In this document: positions 1-9,177 of the stretch, piece by piece | Numbering within the stretch: position 1 is the stretch's first letter | Layout: each line of letters begins with the position of its first letter | Assembly: GCA_038528235.1 (NCBI GenBank) | Contig: JBCBEX010000082.1 | Span: 1-19,224 of the forward strand | Source: JBCBEX01 sp038528235 | Lineage (GTDB): Bacteria; Bacteroidota; Rhodothermia; Rhodothermales; Rubricoccaceae | Direction: 5' to 3' | DNA: 19,224 nt | Position numbers and translations under genes: made by a program | Notes under the pieces: generated by a model | What the model saw: the letters and a program-made list of their open reading frames with translations, nothing else | Told to the model about the DNA's origin: nothing | Database searches by the model: none

Positions 1-28
1 TCCTCGGCTTCTCCAAATCCATGCACCT

Positions 29-87
29 CTCCCGATCTCCCGATCTCCCGATCTCCCGATCTCCCGATCTCCCGATCTCCCGATCTC
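29..87. repeat. 8-bp tandem repeat (ctcccgat) x7 upstream of aspS
   Basis: Seven perfect copies of ctcccgat fill 29-84, followed by a partial copy (ctc) at 85-87. The array ends 10 bases before the aspS start codon, so it lies in the untranslated leader or promoter-proximal region. Perfect short arrays of this kind can change copy number by slippage. An 8-bp unit is not a multiple of three, so each gain or loss shifts the frame of any reading that crosses it. An ATG at 21 opens a frame across the array that is out of frame with aspS at the present copy number. The array is seen directly; any regulatory role is inference. Confidence 0.97.
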
Positions 88-97
88 AACCCTCGCC

Positions 98-1993
<1,896 letters not shown>

Positions 1994-2001
1994 GCCACTA
2001 T

Positions 2002-2008
2002 GGTGGAG
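2002..2008 (+). promoter_or_regulatory. Shine-Dalgarno-like site for the DUF1877 gene
   Basis: The sequence ggtggag lies two bases before the ATG at 2011, in the short gap after aspS. The spacing is tight, but it is the only clear purine-rich ribosome-binding-like sequence before a gene start in this window, the others having C/T-rich leaders. It supports the start at 2011. A different-frame ATG at 2000 overlaps the site and does not lead into the conserved protein. Confidence 0.45.
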
Positions 2009-2010
2009 CA

Positions 2011-2529
2011 ATGGGCTATTATCTCTCCTGCCACCGGATTCCTCAGGAGCGTCTCGAAGCGGTCTGCACGAACCAAGAGGAGTACTACCGGTATGACGAC
2101 GAGTTTGAAGAGCTACCCCAGTTAGAGGAGTACCCGCACTACCACAGATCCGAGCATATTGGTTGGATCTGCCTTGGGAAAATCAGCTTTTCATCACGCA
2201 TACAGGGCCTCCTCGATCCAGCGTGGCGCGATCCTTCCACGTGGGCTCCAAGCATGCCGCCGACGACGGCAGCGGGTGCTGCTGTTTCAGGGTGGCACGA
2301 GGCAGATGTAATCGGGAGTACCTACAAGCTGCGCTACAACACCGCTGACGAAGTCGCCGAGATCAGCAAGGCGCTTGATGCCCTGGACCTCGAAGCACTG
2401 GTTCGCGAGCATCTCGTCAGGCATATGAGAGAGCGTGATTCCGATTTTGTTGAGCGGCTGGAGCACCTTCGCGACTTCTACCGCATCGCCGCCGAGCGCG
2501 GGCAGGCCGTGCTGACGGACCAGGAGTAG
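2011..2529 (+). CDS. DUF1877 (YfbM-like) family protein
   Basis: A 172-residue cytoplasmic protein of unknown function. It resembles DUF1877, the family of E. coli YfbM. An MGYYLSC start leads to a short core containing IGWICLGK. The segment that follows (about 95-125) reads as the family's conserved patch: a GW/G-T-Y-K-LRY strand, then a helix of the TADEVAEISKALDAL type. The C-terminus is helical and ends in the characteristic FYRIAAERGQAVL. There is no signal peptide or membrane segment. It lies 17 bases after aspS. Its base composition is poorer in GC than its neighbours (31 of 60 bases in 2161-2220), which suggests recent acquisition. DUF1877 genes often occur as scattered accessory genes and some are linked to toxin immunity or contact-dependent systems, but no partner is visible here. 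The family call is by motif recall, not search. Confidence 0.72.
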   Translation: MGYYLSCHRIPQERLEAVCTNQEEYYRYDDEFEELPQLEEYPHYHRSEHIGWICLGKISFSSRIQGLLDPAWRDPSTWAPSMPPTTAAGAAVSGWHEADVIGSTYKLRYNTADEVAEISKALDALDLEALVREHLVRHMRERDSDFVERLEHLRDFYRIAAERGQAVLTDQE

Positions 2530-2546
2530 GCATACAGAGACTGTGG

Positions 2547-2669
2547 TGTCATCCTGAGCGCAGCCCGGAGGGCGAAGCCGAAGGATCTCTGTCAGCCTCG
2601 GAGCTACGGCCGCAACTTGAAAGCTGGCTCGCAGATCCATCGACTCGCTGATGCTCGCTCAGGATGACA
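2547..2669. repeat. Intergenic element with 14-bp terminal inverted repeats
   Basis: The left end tgtcatcctgagcg (2547-2560) is matched exactly in inverse by cgctcaggatgaca (2656-2669), enclosing 123 bp. A second inverted pair lies inside (ggatct at 2583-2588, agatcc at 2633-2638). The left half, containing tcatcctgagcgcag and then gccgaaggatct, resembles intergenic repeats scattered through many bacterial genomes, including Bacteroidota. No ORF or transposase is inside. It could be a small non-autonomous mobile element (MITE or REP-like) or a folded RNA at the 3' end of the upstream transcript. It starts 17 bases after the DUF1877 gene stop. The inverted repeats are seen directly; its mobility is inferred. 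Confidence 0.75.
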
Positions 2670-2690
2670 AGCCTGGGTACGGAAACACAA

Positions 2691-2722
2691 GAAGGGCGAG
2701 GCACCGCAGTACCTCGCCCTTC
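2691..2722. terminator. Bidirectional hairpin terminator between convergent genes
   Basis: An 11-bp perfect stem (gaagggcgagg at 2691-2701 with cctcgcccttc at 2712-2722) closes a 10-base loop. It sits between the plus-strand DUF1877 gene and the minus-strand S9 peptidase, whose stop is at 2746. On the minus strand the stem is followed by a T-rich run (ttgtgtttcc), a reasonable intrinsic terminator for the peptidase gene. On the plus strand the tail is cgcgtttcg, a weaker match. It may serve both directions. Confidence 0.75.
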
Positions 2723-2745
2723 GCGTTTCGAGAGTCGCGTCGTCG

Positions 2746-4863
2746 CTACTCCTCTCCCATCGATTCCTCTTCCATCATCTCGGCGTCCGACAACGGCGCG
2801 GCCGGGACGGTAATCTCGGCAGGCGGCAGCGCGTCGCCGTCGCCCTTGAGGAACGTGTCGAACCAGCGGAGGGCGCGGAGCGCGTAGTCGTAGCGCGCGC
2901 CGACGCGGGCGTTGCCGTGGCCCTCGCCCGGGTAGAGCACGAGGCGGACCGGAGCTTCGCCGCGCAGCTTGAGGTGACGGTAGAGCTCGTAGCTCTGCCC
3001 GGCGTCCACGCGCGGGTCAGCTTCTCCGTGGAGGATGAGGAGCGGCGTCTCGGACTGCCCGGCGTAGTAGATCGGGCTACGCTCGAGCATGAACTGCCAG
3101 TCGTCCCACGGGCGCTTGAGCGCGTGCACGTAGAACTCCTCGTCGGCGATGTCCGTCGTGCCCACCTTCGAGATCTTGTTCGAGATACCGACGAACATCA
3201 CGCCCGCGGCGATGCGGTCGCTGTAGCGCGTCGAGAGCCACGCGGTCGCGTAGCCGCCGTACGAGCCGCCCGTCACGCCGACGCGGTCGGGGTCGGCCAC
3301 GCCAATCTCGATGAGGTGGTCGGCGGCGGTGATGAGGTCGTCGAACTCCTTCCCGGCAGGGTCGCCCTGGCCGGCCTTGGCGAACGCGACGCCGCGCCCT
3401 GTCGAGCCGCGGTAGTTGGGGTAGAACACCGCATAGCCGCGTGCAGCCAGCATCTGCGCTTGGCTGTTGTAGTCCGTGATCCAGCCGTTGGCGACGAACG
3501 CCTCCGGACCGCCGTGGACGTCAAGAACGAGCGGGTACGTCTGACCTTCCTCGTAGTCGAGCGGGTAGAAGAGCGTGCCGCCCAGCGTGAGGCCGTCGGG
3601 TGTCTCATGGGTGATGACCTCCTGACGCGCGAGGCGCATGTCGGCCAGCATCGGGTTGAGGTCGGTCGCCATCATGGCCTCGCCGTCGCCTGCGCGGACG
3701 AACAACTCATCCGGGTGGGCAGGCGTGTCGGCGCTGAAGGCGAGCGTGCCGTTGTCTGAGAACGTGATGTCGCTCAGGATCAGTCCCGCGTCCCACGGGA
3801 TGTGCGTCGTCGCGGTGCCGTCGAGCGTGTGCGATTCGAGCGCGGTCTGCGTCGCGTAGTTCGCGCTCACGACCGTCCAGACCTCGTCGTTCGAGAGCCA
3901 GCCGTACTCGATCACATCGGCTTCGCGCATCGGGTCGAACACCTCGCGGGCGTTCTCGAAGCTCGCGTCCTCAACGGGCACGACGAAGAGCCGCCCGTTC
4001 GAGGGGTCGCCGATGTCCTGCGCCGAGCGGAAGGCGAGATGGCTGCCGTCGGGGCTGAACTGGAGGCGGTTGTCGAGCTTACCGGGGTTCTCGATCCGTC
4101 CAACGACCTCGCCGCTGGCCAGGTCAATCATGCGGATGCGCTTGTACATATACGACGCGTCCACGTACGGATTCGGCGCGACGCTGATGGCGAGCATGTC
4201 GCCCTTCGGATGCCAGTCAACGGCGTAGACGGAGCCTTCGATGGCAAGGCGCTGCGGCATCATGCGCGTGGGCGGCTGGTAGACGTAGAGCGCGCGGTTG
4301 GGCGTGTTTTCCTCGTAGACGATGGGCGCGCGGTTGCCCAGCGGCAGCCGCTCCATCGGCGCGGGCTGCACCTCGTCGGCGATGAAGGCGACCCTGCCCG
4401 AGGTGGCGTCCCAGTCGTAGGCGCGAATGCTCGTCGTGTGGCTGACGACGATCTGCGGAGCGTCCTCGCCGGGCGCCATCGAGTAGAGCGCCGTTGCAGC
4501 GTCGTTCTCCCCGCGAAAAAGAAAGCTCAGGCGGCCGTCTGGTGCCCAGGCGAGGCCGCGCACCGAGGCGCTGAGTGCTAGCGTGTGGGTGCCTTCCGCG
4601 ACGTCGTAGAGGAAGAGCGGCGTGCTCGCCCCGGCGTTCGACTCGTAGGGGTTGGCAGGCGTGCGGACCGTGTAGGCTACGGTCGCACCGTCAGGCGAGA
4701 TCGCCACTTCGCCGATCGAGCGCAGCATCTCGACGTGGAAGGGCGTGAGCGTGTTGGCGGGTTGATCGTCGGGTTGCGCGACCGTGGGAGGGACTAGAAG
4801 CAGCGCGAGCGCGCCGAAGGCGAGGGCGCTCAACCGAGCGCGAAGGGGACAAGAGCGTAGCAT
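2746..4863 (-). CDS. S9 family (prolyl oligopeptidase-type) serine peptidase, exported
   Basis: Hydrolyses short peptides, probably in the periplasm. The 705-residue product begins with a signal peptide (hydrophobic 13-25, likely cleavage after TVA at 29). A beta-propeller-like region with WD40/PD40-style repeats (about 40-400; e.g. ISPDGATVAYTV, FSPDGSHLAFRS) leads to a C-terminal alpha/beta-hydrolase domain. The catalytic residues are visible: Ser534 in GGSYGGY, Asp616 in GEADPRVD, His649 in GEGHGN. HGGP at 450-453 probably forms part of the oxyanion region. Family relatives include dipeptidyl peptidases and acylaminoacyl peptidases; exact specificity cannot be read from sequence. The tail after about 680 is acidic and low complexity (EMMEEESMGEE). 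It lies 97 bases downstream of the hydrolase gene on the same strand, so the two could be co-transcribed. Confidence 0.93.
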   Translation of the reverse strand: MLRSCPLRARLSALAFGALALLLVPPTVAQPDDQPANTLTPFHVEMLRSIGEVAISPDGATVAYTVRTPANPYESNAGASTPLFLYDVAEGTHTLALSASVRGLAWAPDGRLSFLFRGENDAATALYSMAPGEDAPQIVVSHTTSIRAYDWDATSGRVAFIADEVQPAPMERLPLGNRAPIVYEENTPNRALYVYQPPTRMMPQRLAIEGSVYAVDWHPKGDMLAISVAPNPYVDASYMYKRIRMIDLASGEVVGRIENPGKLDNRLQFSPDGSHLAFRSAQDIGDPSNGRLFVVPVEDASFENAREVFDPMREADVIEYGWLSNDEVWTVVSANYATQTALESHTLDGTATTHIPWDAGLILSDITFSDNGTLAFSADTPAHPDELFVRAGDGEAMMATDLNPMLADMRLARQEVITHETPDGLTLGGTLFYPLDYEEGQTYPLVLDVHGGPEAFVANGWITDYNSQAQMLAARGYAVFYPNYRGSTGRGVAFAKAGQGDPAGKEFDDLITAADHLIEIGVADPDRVGVTGGSYGGYATAWLSTRYSDRIAAGVMFVGISNKISKVGTTDIADEEFYVHALKRPWDDWQFMLERSPIYYAGQSETPLLILHGEADPRVDAGQSYELYRHLKLRGEAPVRLVLYPGEGHGNARVGARYDYALRALRWFDTFLKGDGDALPPAEITVPAAPLSDAEMMEEESMGEE

Positions 4864-4960
4864 AGACGTTGCGTGAGGCGTCGATGGAACAGGAGCCGCA
4901 AGCTACCGAAGGGCAGGCGCGCCGTTCCGGAAGCCACGACTCCGCATTCGCCGGCCCCCC

Positions 4961-6262
4961 CTATTCGATCTCCGCGAGGAAGCCGACGAGAGCCGGGAGC
5001 AAGTCCGGGTGGAGCGGGAGCGACGGGTCGCCGTAGCTCGGCAGCTGCACCTGGAGCGGCCCGTCAACGGCCTTCAGGATGTGGTTCATGCCGTCGATCA
5101 CGACCAGCGTGGCGTTGTCCGCCTCCGCCAGGCGCTCGCCGTCGTCCAGCGTGACCTGCACGTCCGTGGTGCCGTTGACCACGAGAACCGGTGCGTCGAG
5201 GTCAGCGAGGAGGTCAGCTGGGTCGTAGGCCATCACGGAGGTGAGGTAGGGCTGGATGCTTGGCCGGAACATAGTCAGCAGCATGGGCGAGAGGCCGTCG
5301 ACGGTGCCGCCGCGTTCGAGGGTGGCAAACACGGAGTCGGCTTCCGTCATCACGTCAGGCGGGAGCTGCGCATCCAGCTGGCGGCGGAGCACCACCTGGA
5401 TGGGGCGACCGAGGCCTGCGAGCGCCACGAAGCCGTCGGCTTCGAGCACTGGGGCGGCGAGTGCACCTACGAGCGTGCCCTCGCTGTGGCCGATGAGCGT
5501 GAGTGCGTCCGTGGTGCGCGGGTCGGCGCGGAGCCACCGGCCCCACGCTGTCACATCGTCCGCGAATGTCTCCACGCGCAGGTCTACCTCGGCGAGGGTG
5601 CTCCCGGCGCTGCCCGCGATCCCGCGCTTGTCGAAGCGCAGCACGGCATAGCCTTCAGCGGTGAGCGCCTCGGCGAGCATTCGCAGGCTGTTGTTCTTGC
5701 CCGGCAGCATGATGCTATTGCCGTCGCGATTCGTCGGGCCTGAGCCTGCGATGAGCACGACACCCGGCGCGGGCTGCTCACCGTCGGCGGGCCACGTGAG
5801 GGTGCCGCGCAGCGTGCCCGTGGCCGTCTCGATAGCTATGTCTTCAGCGCGGACGCCCGGCGGCAGGACCTGCGCTTCGGAAGCGTCAGCATCGGCCAGG
5901 CCTGGGTCCTGCCACGTGATCGAAAACGTCCCGGACGCCGATGCCTGCGTGAACGTGCCTTCAATCGTATCGGCGTCGCGCGTGCCCTCGAAGACGGCGA
6001 GGCCAAGGCCGGACGGTAACTCGAAACGCACCGCAGGAAGGTCGATGGACACGTTTTGGAGCGGCAGCCCCATCGCTCCTTGTTGCGGGATGTCGATGGT
6101 GGCGCTTCCGCCCTCGCTGAACGTGACGGTGATGTCGAGCGTCACGGCACCGATGGAGATTGCACCATCCCAGGGGCCGACGAGCGTGTCGGCCTGACTG
6201 AGCGCGGTTGGAACGAGGGGCGGAACCACGAGGACGCAGAGTAGCGAGAAGAGCAGACGCAT
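4961..6262 (-). CDS. Exported alpha/beta hydrolase with N-terminal beta domain
   Basis: A probable periplasmic esterase- or peptidase-like serine hydrolase of 433 residues. I chose the ATG at 6262 rather than one 39 codons upstream at 6379. It opens directly onto a signal peptide (MRLLFSLLCVLVV, likely cleavage after ALS at 22), whereas the upstream extension looks like noncoding translation. Residues about 25-150 form a beta-rich domain (GPWDGAISI, LDITVTF). The hydrolase domain follows: GSGPTNRDGN at 173-182, nucleophile Ser260 in GHSEG, Asp367 in NGTTDVQV, His394 in GMNHILK. The layout matches a group of secreted Bacteroidota alpha/beta hydrolases (Hydrolase_4/S33-like). The substrate is unknown; lipids, acyl esters or short peptides are all possible. 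The leader ends in cctcgc before ATG, like that of aspS, with no Shine-Dalgarno. Confidence 0.88.
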   Translation of the reverse strand: MRLLFSLLCVLVVPPLVPTALSQADTLVGPWDGAISIGAVTLDITVTFSEGGSATIDIPQQGAMGLPLQNVSIDLPAVRFELPSGLGLAVFEGTRDADTIEGTFTQASASGTFSITWQDPGLADADASEAQVLPPGVRAEDIAIETATGTLRGTLTWPADGEQPAPGVVLIAGSGPTNRDGNSIMLPGKNNSLRMLAEALTAEGYAVLRFDKRGIAGSAGSTLAEVDLRVETFADDVTAWGRWLRADPRTTDALTLIGHSEGTLVGALAAPVLEADGFVALAGLGRPIQVVLRRQLDAQLPPDVMTEADSVFATLERGGTVDGLSPMLLTMFRPSIQPYLTSVMAYDPADLLADLDAPVLVVNGTTDVQVTLDDGERLAEADNATLVVIDGMNHILKAVDGPLQVQLPSYGDPSLPLHPDLLPALVGFLAEIE

Positions 6263-6518
6263 GCGAGGTCGGAGATAGGCTGAGTGGACCGCTACGCCAC
6301 AGCAGACGCGCGGCGCAGACACGGGGCATGCGGTACACGTGCGCACGGCGGCGGCGGTGGTCATCGTACCCGCGGTCACAAGGAAGAGGAGCGTGATGGA
6401 AGGTAGGCGCGCGCCAGGCGCTCACGCGTCCACAGATGCAGGCTCGCGCAAACCCGCGGGCGTTCGTAACGTAGCAGCAGCGTCCATCGTCGCTTCACAC
6501 TCGCCACGCTCCCCCGCC
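6263..6518. other. Divergent intergenic region (promoters for two genes)
   Basis: This 256-bp stretch separates the start of the minus-strand hydrolase from the plus-strand acyl-CoA oxidase-like gene, so it must carry promoters facing both ways. Reading frames from both sides extend into it, but they lack family-like sequence and I treat them as noncoding. I see no convincing -33/-7 pair of the Bacteroidota type, no strong hairpin and no repeat. Confidence 0.5.
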
Positions 6519-8897
6519 ATGGCTGCCCCGCTCGCTCCCGTCCCGCCCCATGCCCTCGGCTCGGCCTCCGAGCAGACCATCGCGCTGTTGCCGCTGCTCT
6601 ACCTCGCCTGGGCCGACGGCGTGCTCACCCCGTCCGAGGTTGCCGAGATCCGGCAGCGCGTCGAGGCGCAAGCGTGGCTCGCCGATGCCGACAAGCAGCA
6701 GCTCGCGGCCTGGCTCGACCCGCTCAACCCGCCGACCGCGACGCAGTACCGCCGCTGGATGCGCGCCATCCGCACCGCCTCGCGGCACATCCCCGAGGAG
6801 CGCTGCAACTCGCTCGCGATGCTCGGGCTCGGCATGGCGGAGGTCGCGGGCATCTCGTCCGGCGACGGCGTCTCGTCGGAGGTCATCGGCGCGCTGCACG
6901 ACCTCGAAGACGTGCTCGGCCCCGCTGCCGAAGAGGCACTCACCGAGCTCCTCGCCGAGCGGCCCGACGCCGCGCCGCTAGCCGCGATCCCCGAACCGCA
7001 GTTCGACGTCGCTGCGCTGCAGGCCATCCTCGACGGCGACTACGTGGACCTCCGCGAGCGCGTCAAGACGGTGCTCTCCGACCCGCTCTTCGACCCGATG
7101 CCGGTGCTCGACACGGCGGCGGCGCGCGAACGGGCGCTGCGCTGGTGCAAGCACCTCGCCGCCCAGGGCTTCGGCGCGCTCGCCTTCCCCGACTACGCGG
7201 GCGGCGAGAGCAGCATCGCCAAGTTCATCGTCGCCTTCGAGACGATTGCAGCGCACGACCTAGGGCTGGTCGTCAAGTTCGGCGTGCAGTTTGGCCTCTG
7301 GGGCGGCTCCGTCAACCAACTTGGCACGGCGCGGCACCGGCGCGAGTACCTCCCGAAAATCGGCACGATGGAACTGCCCGGCTGCTTCGCGATGAGCGAA
7401 CTTGGCCACGGCTCGAACGTGCGCGATCTGGAGACGACGGCGACCTACGACGCGGCCACCAGCGAGTTCGTCATCGACACGCCGCGCAACCTGGCACGCA
7501 AGGAGTGGATCGGCAACGCCGCCAACCACGGCCAGATGGCGACGGTCTTCGCGCAGCTCCAGATCCCGCACACCGACGCGAGCGGCGCGACCGAGATGGA
7601 GTCGTACGGCGTGCACGCGTTCCTCGTCCCGATCCGCAGCGCAGACGGCTGCCCGATGCCGCGCGTACGCATCCAGGATGGCGGTGAGAAGATGGGCCTC
7701 AACGGCGTCGACAACGGACGGCTGTGGTTCGACCAAGTCCGTATCCCCCGCGACAACCTCCTCGACCGCTTCGCGAGCGTGTCCGAGGACGGCGTCTACG
7801 AGAGCCCGATCCCGAGCGAGGGCCGCCGCTTCTTTACGATGCTCTCGACACTCGTCGGCGGGCGCATTGCCGTGGGCTCAGGCGGCAACAGCGCGGCGAA
7901 GGTCGGCCTGACCATCGCGCTGCGCTACGGTGCGCGGCGACGGCAGTTCGGCCCGAAGGACCGCGCTGAGGTGCCCATCCTCGACTACCTCTCGCACCAG
8001 CGGCGGCTCTTCCCGCTCTTGGCGAAGGTCTACGGCCTGCACTTTGCCCTTGCCAAGCTGCGCGAGGACTTCGCGGCGGCCCGTCCGGGCGACGACCTCC
8101 AGGAGATCGAGGCGCGCGCCAACGCGCTCAAGGCGTTCGCCACCTGGAACTGCACCGAGACGCTCCAGGAAGCCCGCGAAGCCTGCGGTGGCCAGGGCTA
8201 CCTCTGGGAAAACCGCCTCGCCGCCCACAAGCGCGACTCCGACATCTTCACCACGTTCGAGGGCGACAACACGGTGCTGCTCCTCCAGGTCGCGAAGGGG
8301 CTGCTCTCCGACTACGCTAAGGAGTTCAAGAACCTCTCGACGTTTGGCAAAGTGCGCCACGCGCTCGCCGACCGCGTCGAGCAGATCGTCCACCTCAACC
8401 CGCTCCTCACCGTCAAGAAGGACCGCGACCACCTCCGCGACCCGGCCTTCCACCTCGACGCCTTCCGGCAGCGCGAGCGCGACCTCCAAGTGGGAGCCGC
8501 CGGCCGTATCAAGCGCCGCCTCGACGAGGGCATGGACTCGTTCGACGCGTTCGTGGAGGTGCAGGACCACCTGCTCACCGCTGCGTGGGCCTACGCCAAG
8601 CGCGAGACGCTCGACGCCTTCCACGGTGCCGTCGAGGCCACCTCGGATCCCACACTGAAGGCATTGCTCGGGAAGCTGTGCACGCTCTATGCGCTGCACG
8701 ATCTAGAGGAGGACCGCGGCTGGTTCCTCGAACAGGGCTACATGGACGGCGGCAAGGCCAAGGCCATCCGCGCCGAGGTCAACGCGCTCCTCGGCGAGCT
8801 ACGGCCCCACGCCGTCGGCCTCGTGGACGCGTTCGGCCTCCCCGACGCGATCATCGCCGCCCCGATCGGGACGCGCGAGGTCGCCGAGCGGACATGA
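6519..8897 (+). CDS. Acyl-CoA oxidase/dehydrogenase with N-terminal TerB-like domain
   Basis: FAD-dependent oxidation of acyl-CoA to trans-2-enoyl-CoA, the first step of beta-oxidation. The 792-residue product has an all-helical N-terminal part (about 10-140) with LLYLAWADGVLTPSE, which resembles TerB/tellurite-resistance-type domains. The rest follows acyl-CoA oxidases: MSELGHGSNVRDLETTATYD from M292 (flavin/substrate region), RRRQFG at 473-478 with ILDYLSHQRRLFPLLA after it, ACGGQGY at 555-561, and FEGDNTVLLLQ with the expected catalytic base Glu581. A helical C-terminal domain completes it. Whether it passes electrons to oxygen or to a carrier cannot be told. I chose the ATG at 6519 over 6339 because the 60 upstream residues look noncoding and the C-rich leader matches other starts here. 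It has no signal peptide, so it acts in the cytoplasm. It is transcribed divergently from the hydrolase. Confidence 0.9.
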   Translation: MAAPLAPVPPHALGSASEQTIALLPLLYLAWADGVLTPSEVAEIRQRVEAQAWLADADKQQLAAWLDPLNPPTATQYRRWMRAIRTASRHIPEERCNSLAMLGLGMAEVAGISSGDGVSSEVIGALHDLEDVLGPAAEEALTELLAERPDAAPLAAIPEPQFDVAALQAILDGDYVDLRERVKTVLSDPLFDPMPVLDTAAARERALRWCKHLAAQGFGALAFPDYAGGESSIAKFIVAFETIAAHDLGLVVKFGVQFGLWGGSVNQLGTARHRREYLPKIGTMELPGCFAMSELGHGSNVRDLETTATYDAATSEFVIDTPRNLARKEWIGNAANHGQMATVFAQLQIPHTDASGATEMESYGVHAFLVPIRSADGCPMPRVRIQDGGEKMGLNGVDNGRLWFDQVRIPRDNLLDRFASVSEDGVYESPIPSEGRRFFTMLSTLVGGRIAVGSGGNSAAKVGLTIALRYGARRRQFGPKDRAEVPILDYLSHQRRLFPLLAKVYGLHFALAKLREDFAAARPGDDLQEIEARANALKAFATWNCTETLQEAREACGGQGYLWENRLAAHKRDSDIFTTFEGDNTVLLLQVAKGLLSDYAKEFKNLSTFGKVRHALADRVEQIVHLNPLLTVKKDRDHLRDPAFHLDAFRQRERDLQVGAAGRIKRRLDEGMDSFDAFVEVQDHLLTAAWAYAKRETLDAFHGAVEATSDPTLKALLGKLCTLYALHDLEEDRGWFLEQGYMDGGKAKAIRAEVNALLGELRPHAVGLVDAFGLPDAIIAAPIGTREVAERT

Positions 8898-8969
8898 CGA
8901 TTTGATCGACTGTTTGATAATGATTCTGGCGGTGACGTATTTCGGCTTTTCGAGGCTGCGGCGTCGCGT

Positions 8970-8995
8970 TTGACAACAGTGATTTCGGGTAAGAT
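8970..8995 (+). promoter_or_regulatory. Possible promoter of the first LruC gene
   Basis: Within the most AT-rich stretch of the window (16 of 40 bases G+C at 8901-8940), ttgaca (8970-8975) and taagat (8990-8995) resemble -35 and -10 boxes. The 14-base spacing is short. An alternative Bacteroidota-style reading is tttg at 8913-8916, 21 bases before tatttcgg at 8938, which matches the TTTG/TAnnTTTG pattern only partly. The region clearly looks regulatory; the exact promoter is uncertain. Confidence 0.3.
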
Positions 8996-9177
8996 CGCGC
9001 GTTTTTACATGGCGGGCGCGCCAACGTAGCGTGCCATTTACAGCCTCCAAGTCGCCCAAATCGTCCATTTTGGATGACGTGGTACGGGTTGGTCCAGGGC
9101 GGAACGGTGTTCGGTTGCGAGGCGCGAACACCTACCCCACGCTCGGCGCCGGCCGGGCACGATCACACCCTCTTCCC

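Noticed and set aside
29..87. CRISPR or coding repeat
   Set aside because: The 8-bp units are directly adjacent without spacers, so this is a simple tandem repeat. The repeated SRSPDLPI peptide in the frame from 21 is a by-product of the DNA repeat.
6263..6379. Upstream start for the alpha/beta hydrolase
   Set aside because: It would place the signal peptide after 39 residues of Cys/Thr/Ala-rich sequence. The Met at 6262 gives a normal exported-protein N-terminus.
6339..6518. N-terminal extension of the acyl-CoA oxidase gene to an upstream ATG
   Set aside because: The 60 extra residues look random (Arg/Ala/Ser-rich) and overlap the promoter region of the divergent hydrolase gene. The ATG at 6519 has a typical C-rich leader.
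9031..9177. N-terminal extension of LruC copy 1
   Set aside because: It would bury the lipoprotein signal peptide 49 residues inside the protein. Copy 2 starts directly at its signal peptide.
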